A stretch of 64,000 bases of DNA, taken from contig NC_079257.1 of NCBI RefSeq assembly GCF_947241705.1, positions 682,001-746,000 on the forward strand, given 5' to 3'. The position numbers and the translations under genes were made by a program. The stretch's first letter is position 1. Each line of letters starts with the position of its first letter. Of the stretch, positions 63,067-64,000 are shown in pieces. The DNA is from Saccharomyces mikatae IFO 1815 (Eukaryota > Ascomycota > Saccharomycetes > Saccharomycetales > Saccharomycetaceae). Below the pieces are notes generated by a model, which was given only the letters and a program-made list of their open reading frames with translations, had not been told where the DNA came from and made no database searches.

Positions 63067-64000
63067 TCAAACCATATCATCATCCCTGTTTGAGTAATAC
63101 TCGAGCCTCATCATAAAATCCAGTAATTCTATTCTTAAGTTTCTTCTTTCCTCTACAGAGATCCCGTTCAAATCCCCTGGTGTGAACCCCCTCAACCTGC
63201 TCACTAGTTTTCTCGACTTTTTTGAGGAAAAGTGTATTTTTAAAGAAGGTGTAGCTTCCCTAGATGTAGCATCTTCGTTTCCTTCCCCTACTAACAAAGG
63301 GTCGCCGTCTTTTTCAATATGTGATTGGGCCAATTGAATTTCGTCATATTTTCCCTCTTTTCCAACAGAGGTTGAGTCATTGAGTACATTGTTGGTATTT
63401 GCATTGGACGCAACACGTGGAGGTGAATCTGGGGGCATTGATTCGTTTCTCTGTAATCTCATTTTCAATTTTTGCTTTATTTGGCCATTCGATTCTTGTA
63501 TTTTCAAAGAATTGAAAATGGGTATGCGTATTTCCGGTAGCACTGAAGTATCTGCTACTTCAGTTTGTTCTTTCAAGAGACTTGTTTCTCTAGATGCCAC
63601 TTGCTCCATTGCTTCCAAAAAGCCCTCATTTCTGTCATTCTCATCAACTGGGGCGAAATCGTCGTTAGTGTTTATTTTTTGACCTTTCCTCTGCTGTCTC
63701 TCCATCATTTTATTGAATTCAGTTGTTTCACTATCTCTTAAATGTACAGTGAGCGTTTCCTCAGTGGTAATAGCTTCTACGGATCCTTTCACAGCATTTT
63801 GCATCGGCACGCTATCAATGCTCTGTGCGTTTTCCTTGCTACTATTAACTGAAATCATTTGAGGATCTTCTTCTGCAAAGGTGACCTTTTCATCTTCGCC
63901 ATGATTTAAGGTATCTACTTTTGATCCTTCCTTCTGTTTCAAACCGTTAACCAACATGATCCCACTCGAGTTCTGAAGCCCGTCACTCAGCTCCGCATTA
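63067..64000 (-). CDS. RIF1: Rap1-interacting telomere and replication-timing factor, C-terminal part
   Basis: The frame is open to the window's right edge, so only about the last 310 residues are present. The remainder lies beyond. The visible part is Glu/Ser/Asn-rich and disordered, with the conserved C-terminal domain at the end: KSRKLVSRLRGFTPGDL, then RNLRIELLDFMMRLEYYSN. In yeast this tail is the helical tetramerisation domain and lies beyond the Rap1-binding motif. Known role: caps telomeres, recruits PP1 (Glc7) and delays late origins. Synteny (YBR275C) agrees. Confidence 0.9.
   Translation of the reverse strand, partial: NAELSDGLQNSSGIMLVNGLKQKEGSKVDTLNHGEDEKVTFAEEDPQMISVNSSKENAQSIDSVPMQNAVKGSVEAITTEETLTVHLRDSETTEFNKMMERQQRKGQKINTNDDFAPVDENDRNEGFLEAMEQVASRETSLLKEQTEVADTSVLPEIRIPIFNSLKIQESNGQIKQKLKMRLQRNESMPPDSPPRVASNANTNNVLNDSTSVGKEGKYDEIQLAQSHIEKDGDPLLVGEGNEDATSREATPSLKIHFSSKKSRKLVSRLRGFTPGDLNGISVEERRNLRIELLDFMMRLEYYSNRDDDMV

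Overview
The window is a gene-dense, AT-rich piece of a budding-yeast chromosome. It carries 41 protein genes on both strands, spaced by a few to about a thousand bases, with one spliced gene and no operons. Order, orientation and protein content match the right arm of Saccharomyces chromosome II from YBR235W (VHC1) to YBR275C (RIF1). Proteins I can recall (for example GPX2, REI1, HSM3, RIF1 tail) resemble the S. cerevisiae versions but differ at many positions, so this is probably another Saccharomyces sensu stricto species. I cannot say which one.

Layout. 1-9.5 kb: end of a cation-chloride cotransporter (VHC1), cap methyltransferase ABD1, spliceosomal helicase PRP5, mitochondrial RMD9-like YBR238C. 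10.6-20.4 kb: two Zn2Cys6 regulators (ERT1, THI2), a sugar-transporter-like protein, an HD-domain nucleotidase, ALG7 and GPX2. 20.5-30.3 kb: ISW1, diphthamide factor RRT2/DPH7, ENP1, and HIS7 and ARO4, both with Gcn4-type sites. 31.3-42.3 kb: meiotic SPO23, MRPS5, DUT1, SRB6, TRS20, MTC4, intron-containing RCF3, RIB5, POP4, SHG1. 42.5-64 kb: uncharacterised YBR259W, RGD1, TAE1, MIC12, SHM1, YPT10, TSC10, REI1, MRPL37, SDH8, BIT2, EFM2, HSM3, UBX7, CHK1 and the C-terminal part of RIF1.

Regulation visible in the DNA fits the gene roles. PAC and RRPE elements lie before ENP1 and REI1, and a perfect PAC lies before EFM2. An MCB box precedes DUT1. MSE and URS1 matches precede SPO23. Skn7-like and Yap1-like sites precede GPX2. 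Reb1 sites sit in two divergent promoters. A near-perfect ARS consensus lies between the converging GPX2 and ISW1.

No tRNA, transposon, LTR, CRISPR or prophage was recognised. The most interesting item is YBR259W. Its C-terminal third reads like a divergent cullin homology domain that stops before the winged-helix B region carrying the neddylation lysine. Other points are the arrestin-like meiotic protein Spo23 with a PPxY motif, the His/Asn tract of YBR238C, and the repeat-rich, unusually GC-rich spacer between THI2 and YBR241C.
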